Assembly: GCA_902572675.1 (NCBI GenBank)
Contig: CACGGY010000016.1
Coordinates: 1-18,557, forward strand
Origin: an uncultured Prochlorococcus sp.
GTDB lineage: Bacteria > Cyanobacteriota > Cyanobacteriia > PCC-6307 > Cyanobiaceae
Length of the DNA: 18,557 nucleotides
Direction of reading: 5' to 3'
Below, in pieces: positions 1 through 7,350 of this stretch. Below the pieces are notes generated by a model. It was given only the letters and a program-made list of their open reading frames with translations. It searched no databases and had not been told where the DNA came from. Both the position numbers and the translations under genes were made by a program. Within the stretch, counting starts at the first letter, position 1, and every line of letters begins with the position of its first letter.

Positions 1-509
1 TTTTTCCTTGAAAATTTAAAGATTCTTAAAAGTTGTGAACACATTAAAGGGGCAAAAAAACCTGTAAGAAAAACTTCAGCCAGGATATTTTGAATAGCGG
101 GTAAGAAAAGTAAAAAAGTACCATCTGAAAAATTTTTAATCAAAATCTGCAAAAAATAAAGAGTCCCACATAAAAAACTTCCAAAAGAGCAAATTAAACC
201 AAATCCAAAATGTCCTACAAAAATATCACTCTGTAATTTAATTTTTCCAAACAGAAATCCACATATCATTAAACCTGGTATTTGCGTAAAATTACTTTCT
301 AGAGTTAAAGAATCAAAAATTAAACCTAGAAATAAGCCAAATATAAGTCCATTCATTGATCCATTAATCATTGACCAAGGCAGTAACCAAAATAATGGCC
401 AATATGGCTGTGTACCCAGAAATCCAAGCCAATTAGGATGCCATAAAAAAACAATTGGGACAAAAATAAAAAAAATTAGAGGCAAATTTTTTTTTAAAAA
501 TTTGTTCAT
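1..509 (-). CDS. mreD: Rod shape-determining protein MreD (3' end beyond the window)
   Basis: MreD is a small integral membrane protein of the elongasome that works with MreB and MreC in lateral wall synthesis. The frame stays open from an ATG at 509-507 to the left edge, giving about 169 residues with no stop, so only the last few codons can be missing. The product is strongly hydrophobic, with Trp/Phe/Leu-rich membrane segments (for example near residues 8-23, 36-46 and 52-64) and few charges, as in the MreD family. The start overlaps the mreC stop by 4 bp (tcat on plus, 506-509), so translation is probably coupled. Identification rests on position after mreC, hydrophobicity and size, because MreD sequences diverge greatly. 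Confidence 0.85.
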   Translation of the reverse strand, partial: MNKFLKKNLPLIFFIFVPIVFLWHPNWLGFLGTQPYWPLFWLLPWSMINGSMNGLIFGLFLGLIFDSLTLESNFTQIPGLMICGFLFGKIKLQSDIFVGHFGFGLICSFGSFLCGTLYFLQILIKNFSDGTFLLFLPAIQNILAEVFLTGFFAPLMCSQLLRIFKFSRK

Positions 510-1258
510 TTAATTTTTACTTTTAAAATTTGTACCCAATCAATTACATGAGGTTTAGCCAGAAGGGATATTTTAGCCATTTTTTTTGATTTAAATGGCT
601 TATCTATTGATTGGACAACACCAATAGGGATATTTGGAGGTAATAAAGTACTAGCAGGGGAGGATGATACAAAATCTCCCACTTTTATATCAGCATCCCT
701 CGAATAAAGTATTAAACTAGGATAATCATTTCCTAAACCGACCAATAATCCGTTAATTTGGATTCTATCCACCCAAACTCCTAATTTACTTTCTGGTGAG
801 GTAATTAAAGTTACCGACGAAGTAAATAGAGAAGTATTTTTTACTCTTCCTAATAACCCTCCCGGACCAACAACAACACTACCAGTTTCTACTCCATCTT
901 TTGAACCTTTGTTCAATATTATTTGTCTCCACCAACTACCTGTTTTTCTCGAAATAACTGCTGCTGAAATATTATCATTATTAGAGGATTCTTGAAGAGA
1001 TAAAATTTGCCGCAATCTTTTATTGTCTTTTGTAAGAAGATTTAGTTTTATTAAAGACTCTTGATCTATGCTCTGAAGAATGACTTCTTTTTGAAACTGA
1101 CCAGGCCAAAAAGGCTTAGAAATAAAATAATAAAAATCTTTATAAATAGATCCTTTTGATATCCTTACGAAAACTAAAAATAAAAAGACTCCAAAGAATA
1201 TCAAGTTTTTCTTTTTATGCCACCAACGACTAGTAGAAATTCGTCGGATATCAAACAT
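506..1258 (-). CDS. mreC: Rod shape-determining protein MreC
   Basis: MreC links cytoplasmic MreB to the periplasmic wall-synthesis machinery. The 250-residue product has a short basic N-terminus (KKK near residue 15), one membrane anchor at about residues 18-35, a coiled-coil-like stretch at about 60-90, and a beta-rich periplasmic domain with family hallmarks: VISRKTGSWWRQIILNKGSKDGV (split here as VISRKTGSWW then RQIILNKGS) followed by VVGPGGLLGRV, with SPASTLLPPNIPIGVV near the C-terminus. The length is near the low end of the family. The ATG at 1258 lies only 4 bp after the mreB stop, and the gene ends in a 4-bp overlap with mreD, so mreBCD reads as one operon. Loss of mreB reading frame upstream could reduce coupled translation of this gene if the indel is real. 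Confidence 0.95.
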   Translation of the reverse strand: MFDIRRISTSRWWHKKKNLIFFGVFLFLVFVRISKGSIYKDFYYFISKPFWPGQFQKEVILQSIDQESLIKLNLLTKDNKRLRQILSLQESSNNDNISAAVISRKTGSWWRQIILNKGSKDGVETGSVVVGPGGLLGRVKNTSLFTSSVTLITSPESKLGVWVDRIQINGLLVGLGNDYPSLILYSRDADIKVGDFVSSSPASTLLPPNIPIGVVQSIDKPFKSKKMAKISLLAKPHVIDWVQILKVKIK

Positions 1259-1262
1259 TTTA

Positions 1263-2316
1263 TTAATCTCTTATCGCGTTCCTTATAAAGTCTGGAGTAT
1301 CAACAACTCTTTTAAGTTTTTTAAAATCATCTAGAACCTCCCCACAGCCATTTACTACACACAGTAAAGGGTTTTCAGCTATGTGAGTAAAAATCCCAGT
1401 TTCATCGCTCAATAAATCATTAATGCCTCTCACCAAAGCTCCCCCCCCCTGCAAGCATAATTCCTCTATCAACGATATCTGCAGCAAGTTCAGGGGGGGT
1501 TCTCTCTAAAGTTCTTTTAACAGCTTCAACTATTTTACTGAGCGTATCAGCCATAGCTTCTCTAATTTCTCCTGATGTTAAGGTGACAGATCTAGGTAAA
1601 CCAGATAATAGATGTAAACCTCTGACCTCTAAGGTGGTTTTATCAAAATCATCATCTGGAAATGCAGATCCAATTTTAATTTTAATATCTTCTGCAGTTC
1701 TTTCTCCAACAACTAAATTGTGAACTTTTTTAAGATATAGTGCAATCGATTCATTTATTTCATCTCCAGCTATTCTAACAGATTCACTTAATACAGTGCC
1801 ACCCAAACTTAGTACTGCAACTTCAGTGGTACCTCCCCCAATATCAACAATCATAGTTCCAATTGGCTCAGTCACTGGTAATGATGCACCTATTGCTGCT
1901 GCAACCGGTTCATCAATCAAGTGAACTTCTCTAGCCCCGGCTAAACCAGCTTCTCTAACTGCTCTTCGTTCAACACTGGTCACTCCACTTGGAATACCAA
2001 TTACTATTCTTGGGGCGACTATACCTTTACCTTCGTTACATTTTTGAATAAATGTTTTTATCATCTGCTCTGCAGCATCAAAATCTGCTATTACCCCATC
2101 TCTAAGTGGTCTTACAGCTCTTATGTTGCCGGGTGTTCTTCCAAGCATTAACTTTGCTTCTTTACCTACAGCCAATGGTACGCCCTCTTCTAAATCCATT
2201 GCAACAACGGAAGGCTCTTGTAAAACAACTCCCTTACCTGATACATGTATGAGAGTATTGGCTGTTCCCAAATCTATGCCAATGTCTCTAGAAAATTTGA
2301 ATCTGTTGAAAATCAC
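1263..2316 (-). pseudogene. mreB: MreB actin-like cell-shape protein, reading frame broken by a +1 indel
   Basis: MreB is the bacterial actin homologue that organises cell-wall elongation. Two overlapping frames together make one MreB. Residues 1-298 start from a GTG at 2316 and carry the phosphate-1 motif GIDLGTANT (about residues 13-21) and phosphate-2 motif VDIGGGTTEVAV (about 158-169), then end with the wrong tail GERH and a stop. The true C-terminus (VRGINDLLSDETGI to FIRNAIRD) continues in the next frame to 1263. The break is a run of nine G on the coding strand (1449-1441). With eight G the motif reads LAGGGALVRG, the normal adenosine-binding motif, and the whole gene becomes exactly 350 codons plus stop, the usual MreB length. 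No other lesion is visible. A sequencing or assembly indel is the likeliest cause; a real or phase-variable mutation is possible. It is first in the mreBCD order. Confidence 0.9.
1441..1449. repeat. Nine-base C homopolymer inside mreB
   Basis: This is a run of nine C on plus (nine G on the mreB strand), unusual in such an AT-rich sequence. It encodes the GGG of the nucleotide-binding loop. One base fewer would restore the MreB reading frame. Such runs are prone to replication slippage and to sequencing or assembly length errors. Confidence 0.95.
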
Positions 2317-2449
2317 AATAAGAATTCTTTTTTTTAAATAATATATCTATTTTTTATTAAGCTCTCACAATTATCTCATTAGGTTATGAATAGCACGCAA
2401 AACTTTGAGCAAAAAGTAAAAAAATGAGTAGTATTAAAAAAAAAAAATT
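2317..2449. promoter_or_regulatory. Divergent promoter region between mreB and ssb
   Basis: This 133-bp gap separates two outward-facing genes and so should hold both promoters. Toward mreB, the minus strand contains a TATATT-like element at about 2347-2342, roughly 25 bp before the GTG, with no clear -35. Toward ssb, TAGTAT at 2428-2433 lies close to the ATG, and a run of twelve A (2436-2447) ends 2 bp before it. No convincing Shine-Dalgarno sequence precedes either start. Element calls are by eye and weak; the assignment to a promoter region rests mainly on gene orientation. Confidence 0.45.
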
Positions 2450-2821
2450 ATGCAAATTAACACTATTAATCTAGTTGGTCGAGCTGGCCGAGAGCCAGAT
2501 GTCAGATACTTTGAATCTGGAAGTACTGTAGCGAATTTGACCCTTGCCGTTAACAGAAGATCTAGAGATGAAGAGCCAGATTGGTTTAATTTAGAAATAT
2601 GGGGCAAACAAGCACAAATAGCAGCAGATTATGTTAAGAAAGGATCTTTAATTGGAATTACAGGGAGTTTAAAAATTGATAGTTGGAAAGATAAAAATAC
2701 TGGAGAAGATAGATATAAACCGGTTGTTAGAGTAGATAGATTAAATTTGCTCAGCTCGCGAAAAGAGTCTGAAAATAACCAATATTCTAACAATAGCAGC
2801 TCTAATGATATCCCCTTCTAA
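2450..2821 (+). CDS. ssb: Single-stranded DNA-binding protein SSB
   Basis: SSB coats single-stranded DNA during replication, repair and recombination and recruits partner proteins through its C-terminal tip. The 123-residue product has an OB fold over about residues 1-105, starting INLVGRAGREPDVRY, with core motifs VANLTLAVNR, DWFNLEIWGKQAQIAADYV and GSLIGITGSLKIDSW. A short Asn/Ser-rich linker follows, ending in NDIPF, the conserved acidic/hydrophobic interaction tip. The length fits compact cyanobacterial SSBs, with a linker much shorter than that of E. coli SSB. The ATG at 2450 opens directly into the OB fold, and an upstream ATG at 2424 is out of frame. The stop overlaps the converging DedA-family gene by 4 bp. 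Confidence 0.96.
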   Translation: MQINTINLVGRAGREPDVRYFESGSTVANLTLAVNRRSRDEEPDWFNLEIWGKQAQIAADYVKKGSLIGITGSLKIDSWKDKNTGEDRYKPVVRVDRLNLLSSRKESENNQYSNNSSSNDIPF

Positions 2822-3477
2822 GCTCTATTTTTTTTAAAATATCTAATTAATAACTTTATTAAAAAATACAAGAAAATCAAAATAAAAATAGGTTTAACAA
2901 AATATTTTACTTGATCTAAATATGTTTCAATAATTGGATAATTTTCACCAAATAAATAACCTGCATACGTGAGAAGTGCTACCCATATCAAGCTCCCTAA
3001 TGTAGTCCAAATCAAAAATTTTCTTAATGGCATCAGTTCTATACCAGCGGGAACTGAAATTAAAGTTCTTATGCCTGGTACTAGTCTGCCCCAAAAAACT
3101 AAAGAAACCCCGTATTTATCAAACCACCTTTTACTTTTAATTAAATCATTGGACGAAATTCCGAAATATTTTCCTTTTTTATCTAGAAAATTTGAAAGTC
3201 TTTTTTCATTTACTACTCTGCCTAAATAATACCAAGGTAATGATCCTAAAATAGTACCAAGCAATCCCCAAAAAATTAAAATATAAAAATTTAATTTTTG
3301 TTGATAAACGAAAAACCCTCCCAATGGCATTATTATTTCCGAAGGGATTGGAGGTATTATGTTTTCTAAAAACATAGCCAAACAAATTGTGAGGTATGCA
3401 ATTGTTGAATTCTTATCAACAGCCGAACTAATATAGTCAGGTATTGAAGTAAGAAAATTTACAAAAACTATACTCAA
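2818..3477 (-). CDS. DedA-family (VTT/SNARE-associated domain) membrane protein
   Basis: DedA proteins are inner-membrane proteins implicated in lipid-carrier flipping and membrane homeostasis; the specific substrate here is unknown. The 219-residue product has the family's N-terminal re-entrant motif ENIIPPIPSEIIMPLGGF (about residues 38-55). A central block FWGRLVPGIRTLISVPAGI (about 128-146) contains the conserved Gly-Arg-x-x-Pro and Arg-Thr residues. Several membrane segments follow, with a Lys/Arg-rich end. The start used is TTG at 3477, 2 bp after the ahcY stop, which implies coupled translation with ahcY. The next in-frame ATG (about residue 35) would remove the first hydrophobic stretch. 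The 3' end converges on ssb with a 4-bp overlap. Confidence 0.9.
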   Translation of the reverse strand: MSIVFVNFLTSIPDYISSAVDKNSTIAYLTICLAMFLENIIPPIPSEIIMPLGGFFVYQQKLNFYILIFWGLLGTILGSLPWYYLGRVVNEKRLSNFLDKKGKYFGISSNDLIKSKRWFDKYGVSLVFWGRLVPGIRTLISVPAGIELMPLRKFLIWTTLGSLIWVALLTYAGYLFGENYPIIETYLDQVKYFVKPIFILIFLYFLIKLLIRYFKKNRA

Positions 3478-3479
3478 AC

Positions 3480-4898
3480 CTAGTATCTATAAAGCTCTGG
3501 TTTATAAGGTCCTTCAACCGAAACATTAATATAATCAGCTTGCTCCTTAGTTAATTTTGTTAATTTGGCACCAATTTTATCAAGATGCAATCTAGCTACC
3601 ATCTCATCTAAATGTTTTGGTAAAACATATACCTCCTTAGCATATTTTTCTGACTTATTAAAAAGTTCAATTTGAGCTAGTACTTGATTGGTAAAAGAAT
3701 TACTCATAACAAAACTTGGATGGCCAGTGGCACAACCTAAGTTAACTAATCTACCTTCAGCTAAAAGAATTATTTTATTGCCACTCGGTAAAGTTATGTG
3801 ATCAACCTGAGGCTTAATATTTTCCCATGGATAATTTTTCAATGAAGCCACATCAATTTCATTATCGAAATGACCGATATTACAGACTATGGCCTCATCT
3901 TTCATTTTTACAAGATTTTCGTTTGTTATTACCTGATAGTTCCCAGTTGCAGTAACAAATATATCTATGTCTTCCACAACATCATCTAATGTAACAACGC
4001 TAAAACCTTCCATTGCCGCTTGAAGAGCACAAATTGGGTCAACTTCAGCAACTTTTACAATTGCACCAAGTCCTCTTAAAGACTGGGCTGAACCTTTACC
4101 TACATCTCCAAAACCCATTACTAGGGCTACCTTCCCTGCAATCATCACATCTGTGGCACGCTTTATACTGTCAACTAGAGATTCTCGACAGCCATATAAA
4201 TTATCAAACTTACTCTTAGTTACTGAATCATTAACGTTGATAGCAGGAAAAGGTAAAGCATTTTGCTTTTGCAGTTGATAAAGTCTTGCAACTCCCGTTG
4301 TAGTTTCTTCAGTGACACCAATGATATTACTTTTAATTCTAGAATAGAAGTCGCTATCATTTTCTAACTTAGACTTAATAGAATTGAATAAAGCAATTTC
4401 TTCTTCATTATCAGGATTATCTAAAACAGATAAATCATTTTCTGCTTTACTACCGAGTATCAATAACCCTGTTGCATCTCCCCCATCATCAAGAATCATA
4501 TTTGGAAAGTCTGAACCCCAATCAAGTATATTGTGGGTATATTGCCAGTATTCCTCGAGAGTCTCGCCTTTTTTTGCATATACAGAAATTCCTTGATTTG
4601 CAATAGCTGCGGCTGCATGATCTTGAGTTGAAAAAATATTGCATGAAGCCCATTTCACTTCTGCACCAAGATCAACAAGAGTTTCTATTAGAACTGCTGT
4701 CTGTATAGTCATATGAAGACTTCCAGCTATTTTTGCACCTTTTAGTGGCTTTTCAGATTGATATTTGTCTCTAAGTGCCATCAATCCAGGCATTTCAGTT
4801 TCTGCAATTTTAATTTCTTTACGACCGTAATCTGATAAAGAGATATCAGCAATTACGTAATTAGGTGTAGAGGTCTTAACTGAGTCTGCAATAACCAT
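3480..4898 (-). CDS. ahcY: Adenosylhomocysteinase (S-adenosyl-L-homocysteine hydrolase)
   Basis: This enzyme hydrolyses S-adenosylhomocysteine to homocysteine and adenosine, removing the inhibitory product of SAM-dependent methylation. The 472-residue product is full length and carries LKGAKIAGSLHMTIQTAVL (about 54-72), the catalytic Lys/Asp region NVNDSVTKSKFDNLYGC (about 222-238), the NAD-binding Rossmann motif VMGFGDVGKGSAQ (about 260-272), and the C-terminal KPELYRY, whose Lys and Tyr reach into the partner subunit's cofactor site. It includes the insertion in the substrate domain seen in many bacterial forms. The ATG at 4898 is preceded on the minus strand by TATAGT (4930-4925), a good -10. 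The DedA-family gene follows after 2 bp, suggesting a two-gene transcript. Confidence 0.97.
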   Translation of the reverse strand: MVIADSVKTSTPNYVIADISLSDYGRKEIKIAETEMPGLMALRDKYQSEKPLKGAKIAGSLHMTIQTAVLIETLVDLGAEVKWASCNIFSTQDHAAAAIANQGISVYAKKGETLEEYWQYTHNILDWGSDFPNMILDDGGDATGLLILGSKAENDLSVLDNPDNEEEIALFNSIKSKLENDSDFYSRIKSNIIGVTEETTTGVARLYQLQKQNALPFPAINVNDSVTKSKFDNLYGCRESLVDSIKRATDVMIAGKVALVMGFGDVGKGSAQSLRGLGAIVKVAEVDPICALQAAMEGFSVVTLDDVVEDIDIFVTATGNYQVITNENLVKMKDEAIVCNIGHFDNEIDVASLKNYPWENIKPQVDHITLPSGNKIILLAEGRLVNLGCATGHPSFVMSNSFTNQVLAQIELFNKSEKYAKEVYVLPKHLDEMVARLHLDKIGAKLTKLTKEQADYINVSVEGPYKPELYRY

Positions 4899-4938
4899 AT
4901 CTAGAAAATACTTTTTTCTATTAAACTATAAATGATTT
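4899..4938. promoter_or_regulatory. Compact divergent promoter region between ahcY and tsaE
   Basis: Only 40 bp separate the two outward-facing starts. On minus, TATAGT (4930-4925) matches the -10 consensus at five of six bases and would give an ahcY leader of about 20 nt. On plus, TATTAA (4919-4924) or TATAAA (4927-4932) could serve tsaE with a very short or absent leader. The two sets of elements interleave, so the promoters may compete. Calls are by eye. Confidence 0.5.
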
Positions 4939-5388
4939 TTGTGTAATTTTGTGTTTGTTGAGAATTTAAAAGAGACTCTAAATTTAGGAAAAAAACTCTC
5001 ATACAAATTAAATCCCCAATCAATTGTTTTATTACAGGGTCCAATTGGGGCTGGAAAAACTTCATTTGTTCAAGGGATTGCTAAAGGCTTATCAATTTCT
5101 GAGGACATCACAAGCCCTACATTTGCTTTATCGCATCACTATAACTCCGGGAAAATTCCGCTAATTCACCTTGATTTATATAGGTTAGAAAATGTTTCTT
5201 CAGCAAAAGAAGTTTTTTTTTCAGAAGAAGAAGAGGCAATACAAAGACAAGCTATTTTAGTTATTGAATGGCCAGAATTAATAGAACCAGTTATTGATAA
5301 TTTCTGGAAAATAGAAATTAGTTACGCAAAAAATTATGGAAGAAACTACGAAATAAGAGATCCCAAAAATTTACTAACCTTTTCATAG
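4939..5388 (+). CDS. tsaE: tRNA threonylcarbamoyladenosine biosynthesis ATPase TsaE (YjeE)
   Basis: TsaE is the ATPase that works with TsaB and TsaD to make the universal t6A modification at position 37 of ANN-decoding tRNAs. The 149-residue product has a Walker A loop GPIGAGKTSFVQGIAKGL (about residues 33-50), the family motif ITSPTFAL (about 58-65), LIHLDLYRL (about 75-83) and VIEWPE (about 108-113), all in canonical order and spacing. The start is uncertain: TTG at 4939 gives the length stated, and an in-frame GTG at 4951 would shorten it by four residues and leave more room for a leader. The 3' end overlaps the opposing sugar-kinase gene by 43 bp, so the last 14 codons of TsaE are antisense to the end of that gene. 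Confidence 0.93.
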   Translation: MCNFVFVENLKETLNLGKKLSYKLNPQSIVLLQGPIGAGKTSFVQGIAKGLSISEDITSPTFALSHHYNSGKIPLIHLDLYRLENVSSAKEVFFSEEEEAIQRQAILVIEWPELIEPVIDNFWKIEISYAKNYGRNYEIRDPKNLLTFS

Positions 5389-6344
5389 TATGGCTGTTGC
5401 TCTATGGCGCCCTCACCGAGACAAGTTAATAATCCACAAACACCCGCGAACTTAATGCAATCTTCTATATCCTGCTTATCTGAAGGATAGCCAGAAGAAA
5501 TTAATTTTGAAATTAAGCCAGCTAGAAAAGCATCGCCTGCGCCAGTTGTATCAACAATTTTTTTTGAAGTAGGAGTTTCAGTAATCCCCTGCAATCCATT
5601 GACAAACCATGAAACAGGATTTTTTCCATCAGTAATTATTACATCTGGTCTATTAGACAATTGTTGAGATATTATCAGGGGATTTTCATCCTCAAAAAAT
5701 AAAGTTGCTTCTTCCTTAGCAAGTTTTAAAACATTTGCATGATTTAAAAATTTCTTGATTAAATTAACTCTCATGGTTTTAGAAATTTCTGATGAAAAAC
5801 TTGAATGATCCCAAAAGACCTCTCTCCAGTTCAAATCAATAACAATTTTGACTTCAAATTTTTTAGCCTGTTCAAGAAGAAAAAAAATAGTCTCTGCTGA
5901 TATTGGAGATGACAATAAAATCGTTCCTGTAACCAAATATTTTGTTGCTAAAAAAGATTTCTCCAAATTTAAAATTTCTTTTTCGAGTAATTTCTTACTA
6001 AGAACTTCGTCTGCAAAGCATGAATGAGAACTTTCCTCAAAGCCTGAAAAAAAACGATCTCCAAATTGATCTCTATCTACGTTAACCACGCGAGTAGATA
6101 AATCATTATCTAATTGCAGGAAATCTAAATTAACGTCCAGCTCTTTAAATTGCTTAATAAATTTTTTTCCATAATCATCAGTACCCAAACTCCCTATAAA
6201 TGTTGAATCTATTTTTAATTTTCTTAATGCACAAGCTACATTAGCCGGCGCACCACCCAAAAAATCTGTAAATCCTTGATTTGACTTATTTCTGATTCTG
6301 TCTATTAAAGCCTCTCCGATACATATGACCTTTTTCTTTTTCAT
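5346..6344 (-). CDS. PfkB-family carbohydrate kinase, probably fructokinase-like
   Basis: Members of this ribokinase-like family transfer the ATP gamma-phosphate to sugars or nucleosides in the cytoplasm. The 332-residue product has both family signatures: an N-terminal GGAPANVACALRKL (about residues 30-43) and the C-terminal anion-hole and catalytic-base motif DTTGAGDAFLAGL (about 265-277). The GGAPANVA form resembles fructokinases and related ketose kinases more than ribokinase or phosphofructokinase, but substrate cannot be settled from sequence alone. Adenosine kinase is also in this superfamily, and ahcY, an adenosine producer, lies nearby. The start is ATG at 6344, followed by the basic KKKKVICIGEALIDRI. 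The C-terminus overlaps tsaE by 43 bp in convergent orientation. Confidence 0.88.
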   Translation of the reverse strand: MKKKKVICIGEALIDRIRNKSNQGFTDFLGGAPANVACALRKLKIDSTFIGSLGTDDYGKKFIKQFKELDVNLDFLQLDNDLSTRVVNVDRDQFGDRFFSGFEESSHSCFADEVLSKKLLEKEILNLEKSFLATKYLVTGTILLSSPISAETIFFLLEQAKKFEVKIVIDLNWREVFWDHSSFSSEISKTMRVNLIKKFLNHANVLKLAKEEATLFFEDENPLIISQQLSNRPDVIITDGKNPVSWFVNGLQGITETPTSKKIVDTTGAGDAFLAGLISKLISSGYPSDKQDIEDCIKFAGVCGLLTCLGEGAIEQQPYYEKVSKFLGSLIS

Positions 6345-6435
6345 AAAATGAACGCTTTTTTCTTACCTAAGAATAATTTATTAAAAAACGAATAATTTTT
6401 TTTTGAATTAAAGTTTAATCAATAGCATATTCATA
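6345..6435. promoter_or_regulatory. Divergent intergenic region between sugar kinase and hydrolase genes
   Basis: These 91 bp separate two outward-facing genes and presumably hold both promoters. The sequence is almost entirely A/T with homopolymer runs. TATTCA at 6428-6433 is too close to the GTG to be a confident -10 for the hydrolase. No clear operator, hairpin or Shine-Dalgarno sequence is visible. Confidence 0.35.
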
Positions 6436-7350
6436 GTGTCTTTAAATAAATCTGAAACTTGGAAGTGGAAAAATTGGAAAATTTCTTGGTCTTTATCAAA
6501 AGAATCTACTCCTGAAAAAAATATTAAAATTTTATTAGTTCATGGATTTGGAGCATCAAAAAATCACTGGAGACATAATCAAGATTTTCTTGGTAAATTT
6601 TCTCACTGCTACGCAATTGACTTATTAGGATTTGGAAAAAGCAGTCAGCCTAGTGCTTTATTAAATTATGAACCTGAGAAAGAAAACTCAATTCAATATT
6701 CATTTGACTTATGGAGTGATCAAATATCAACATTTTGTGCAGAGGTAATAAAATCTCCTGTTTACTTGATAGGAAATTCAATAGGAGGTGTTATTGCATT
6801 GAAAACTGCTGAAATCCTCAAAGATAATTGCAAGGGTCTTATTTTGATTGATTGTGCACAAAGAACTATGGATGATAAACGCTTAAAAAAAAGTGATATC
6901 TTAATGAACCTACTAAGACCCGTTCTAAAAACAATAGTCAGACAAAGAGTAATTAGTAATACACTTTTTACAAGAGCTGCTAATCCAAAAGTTATAAAGA
7001 AAATACTTGAACAGGCTTACCCTTCAGGAAAAAATATCGATAAACAATTGATTGAAATACTTTATCAACCCTCTCAAAGGAAAAATTCTAAAGAAGCATT
7101 CCGTGGATTTATTAACTTATTTGATGACTATCTTGCGACAGACCTTTTTGATAAAGTTGATATTCCAATCCAACTAATATGGGGAGAAAAAGACCCTTGG
7201 GAATCATTAAGTGAAGCTAAAGAATGGAAGAAAAAGTTTAAAAATATTAAAAGATTAGACATTATTACAGGCGCTGGCCATTGTCCACATGATGAAGAAC
7301 CTCAAAAAACAAATAATTTAATTTATGAATTTATTCAGGACACAAAATAA
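6436..7350 (+). CDS. Alpha/beta hydrolase-fold protein
   Basis: The product is a predicted soluble alpha/beta hydrolase of unknown substrate (esterase, lipase or haloalkane-dehalogenase-like fold). Its 304 residues contain the oxyanion-hole motif LVHGFGASKNHW (about residues 35-46), YAIDLLGFGKSSQP (about 59-72), the nucleophile elbow GNSIGG with Ser at about residue 117, the acidic residue in LIWGEKDPWE (about 248-257), and the catalytic His in GAGHCPHDE (about 280-288). All triad positions are present in order. No signal peptide or membrane anchor is evident. The start is GTG at 6436. The gene converges on the sigma-factor gene and overlaps it by 16 bp. Similar proteins are common in cyanobacteria, but nothing in the neighbours suggests a pathway. 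Confidence 0.9.
   Translation: MSLNKSETWKWKNWKISWSLSKESTPEKNIKILLVHGFGASKNHWRHNQDFLGKFSHCYAIDLLGFGKSSQPSALLNYEPEKENSIQYSFDLWSDQISTFCAEVIKSPVYLIGNSIGGVIALKTAEILKDNCKGLILIDCAQRTMDDKRLKKSDILMNLLRPVLKTIVRQRVISNTLFTRAANPKVIKKILEQAYPSGKNIDKQLIEILYQPSQRKNSKEAFRGFINLFDDYLATDLFDKVDIPIQLIWGEKDPWESLSEAKEWKKKFKNIKRLDIITGAGHCPHDEEPQKTNNLIYEFIQDTK

Noticed and set aside
1263..1487. A 74-residue open frame starting MLQISLIEELC as an independent small gene
   Set aside because: From LQGGGALVRG onward it is the normal C-terminus of MreB; its first residues are out-of-frame MreB sequence, so it is the second half of the frameshifted gene.
2436..2447. The run of twelve A before ssb as a terminator or phase-variable tract
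   Set aside because: No hairpin precedes it, it is outside the coding frame, and A runs are common in this AT-rich sequence.
4899..4938. An S-adenosylhomocysteine riboswitch before ahcY
   Set aside because: The leader is at most about 20-40 nt, too short for the aptamer, and no matching conserved core is present.
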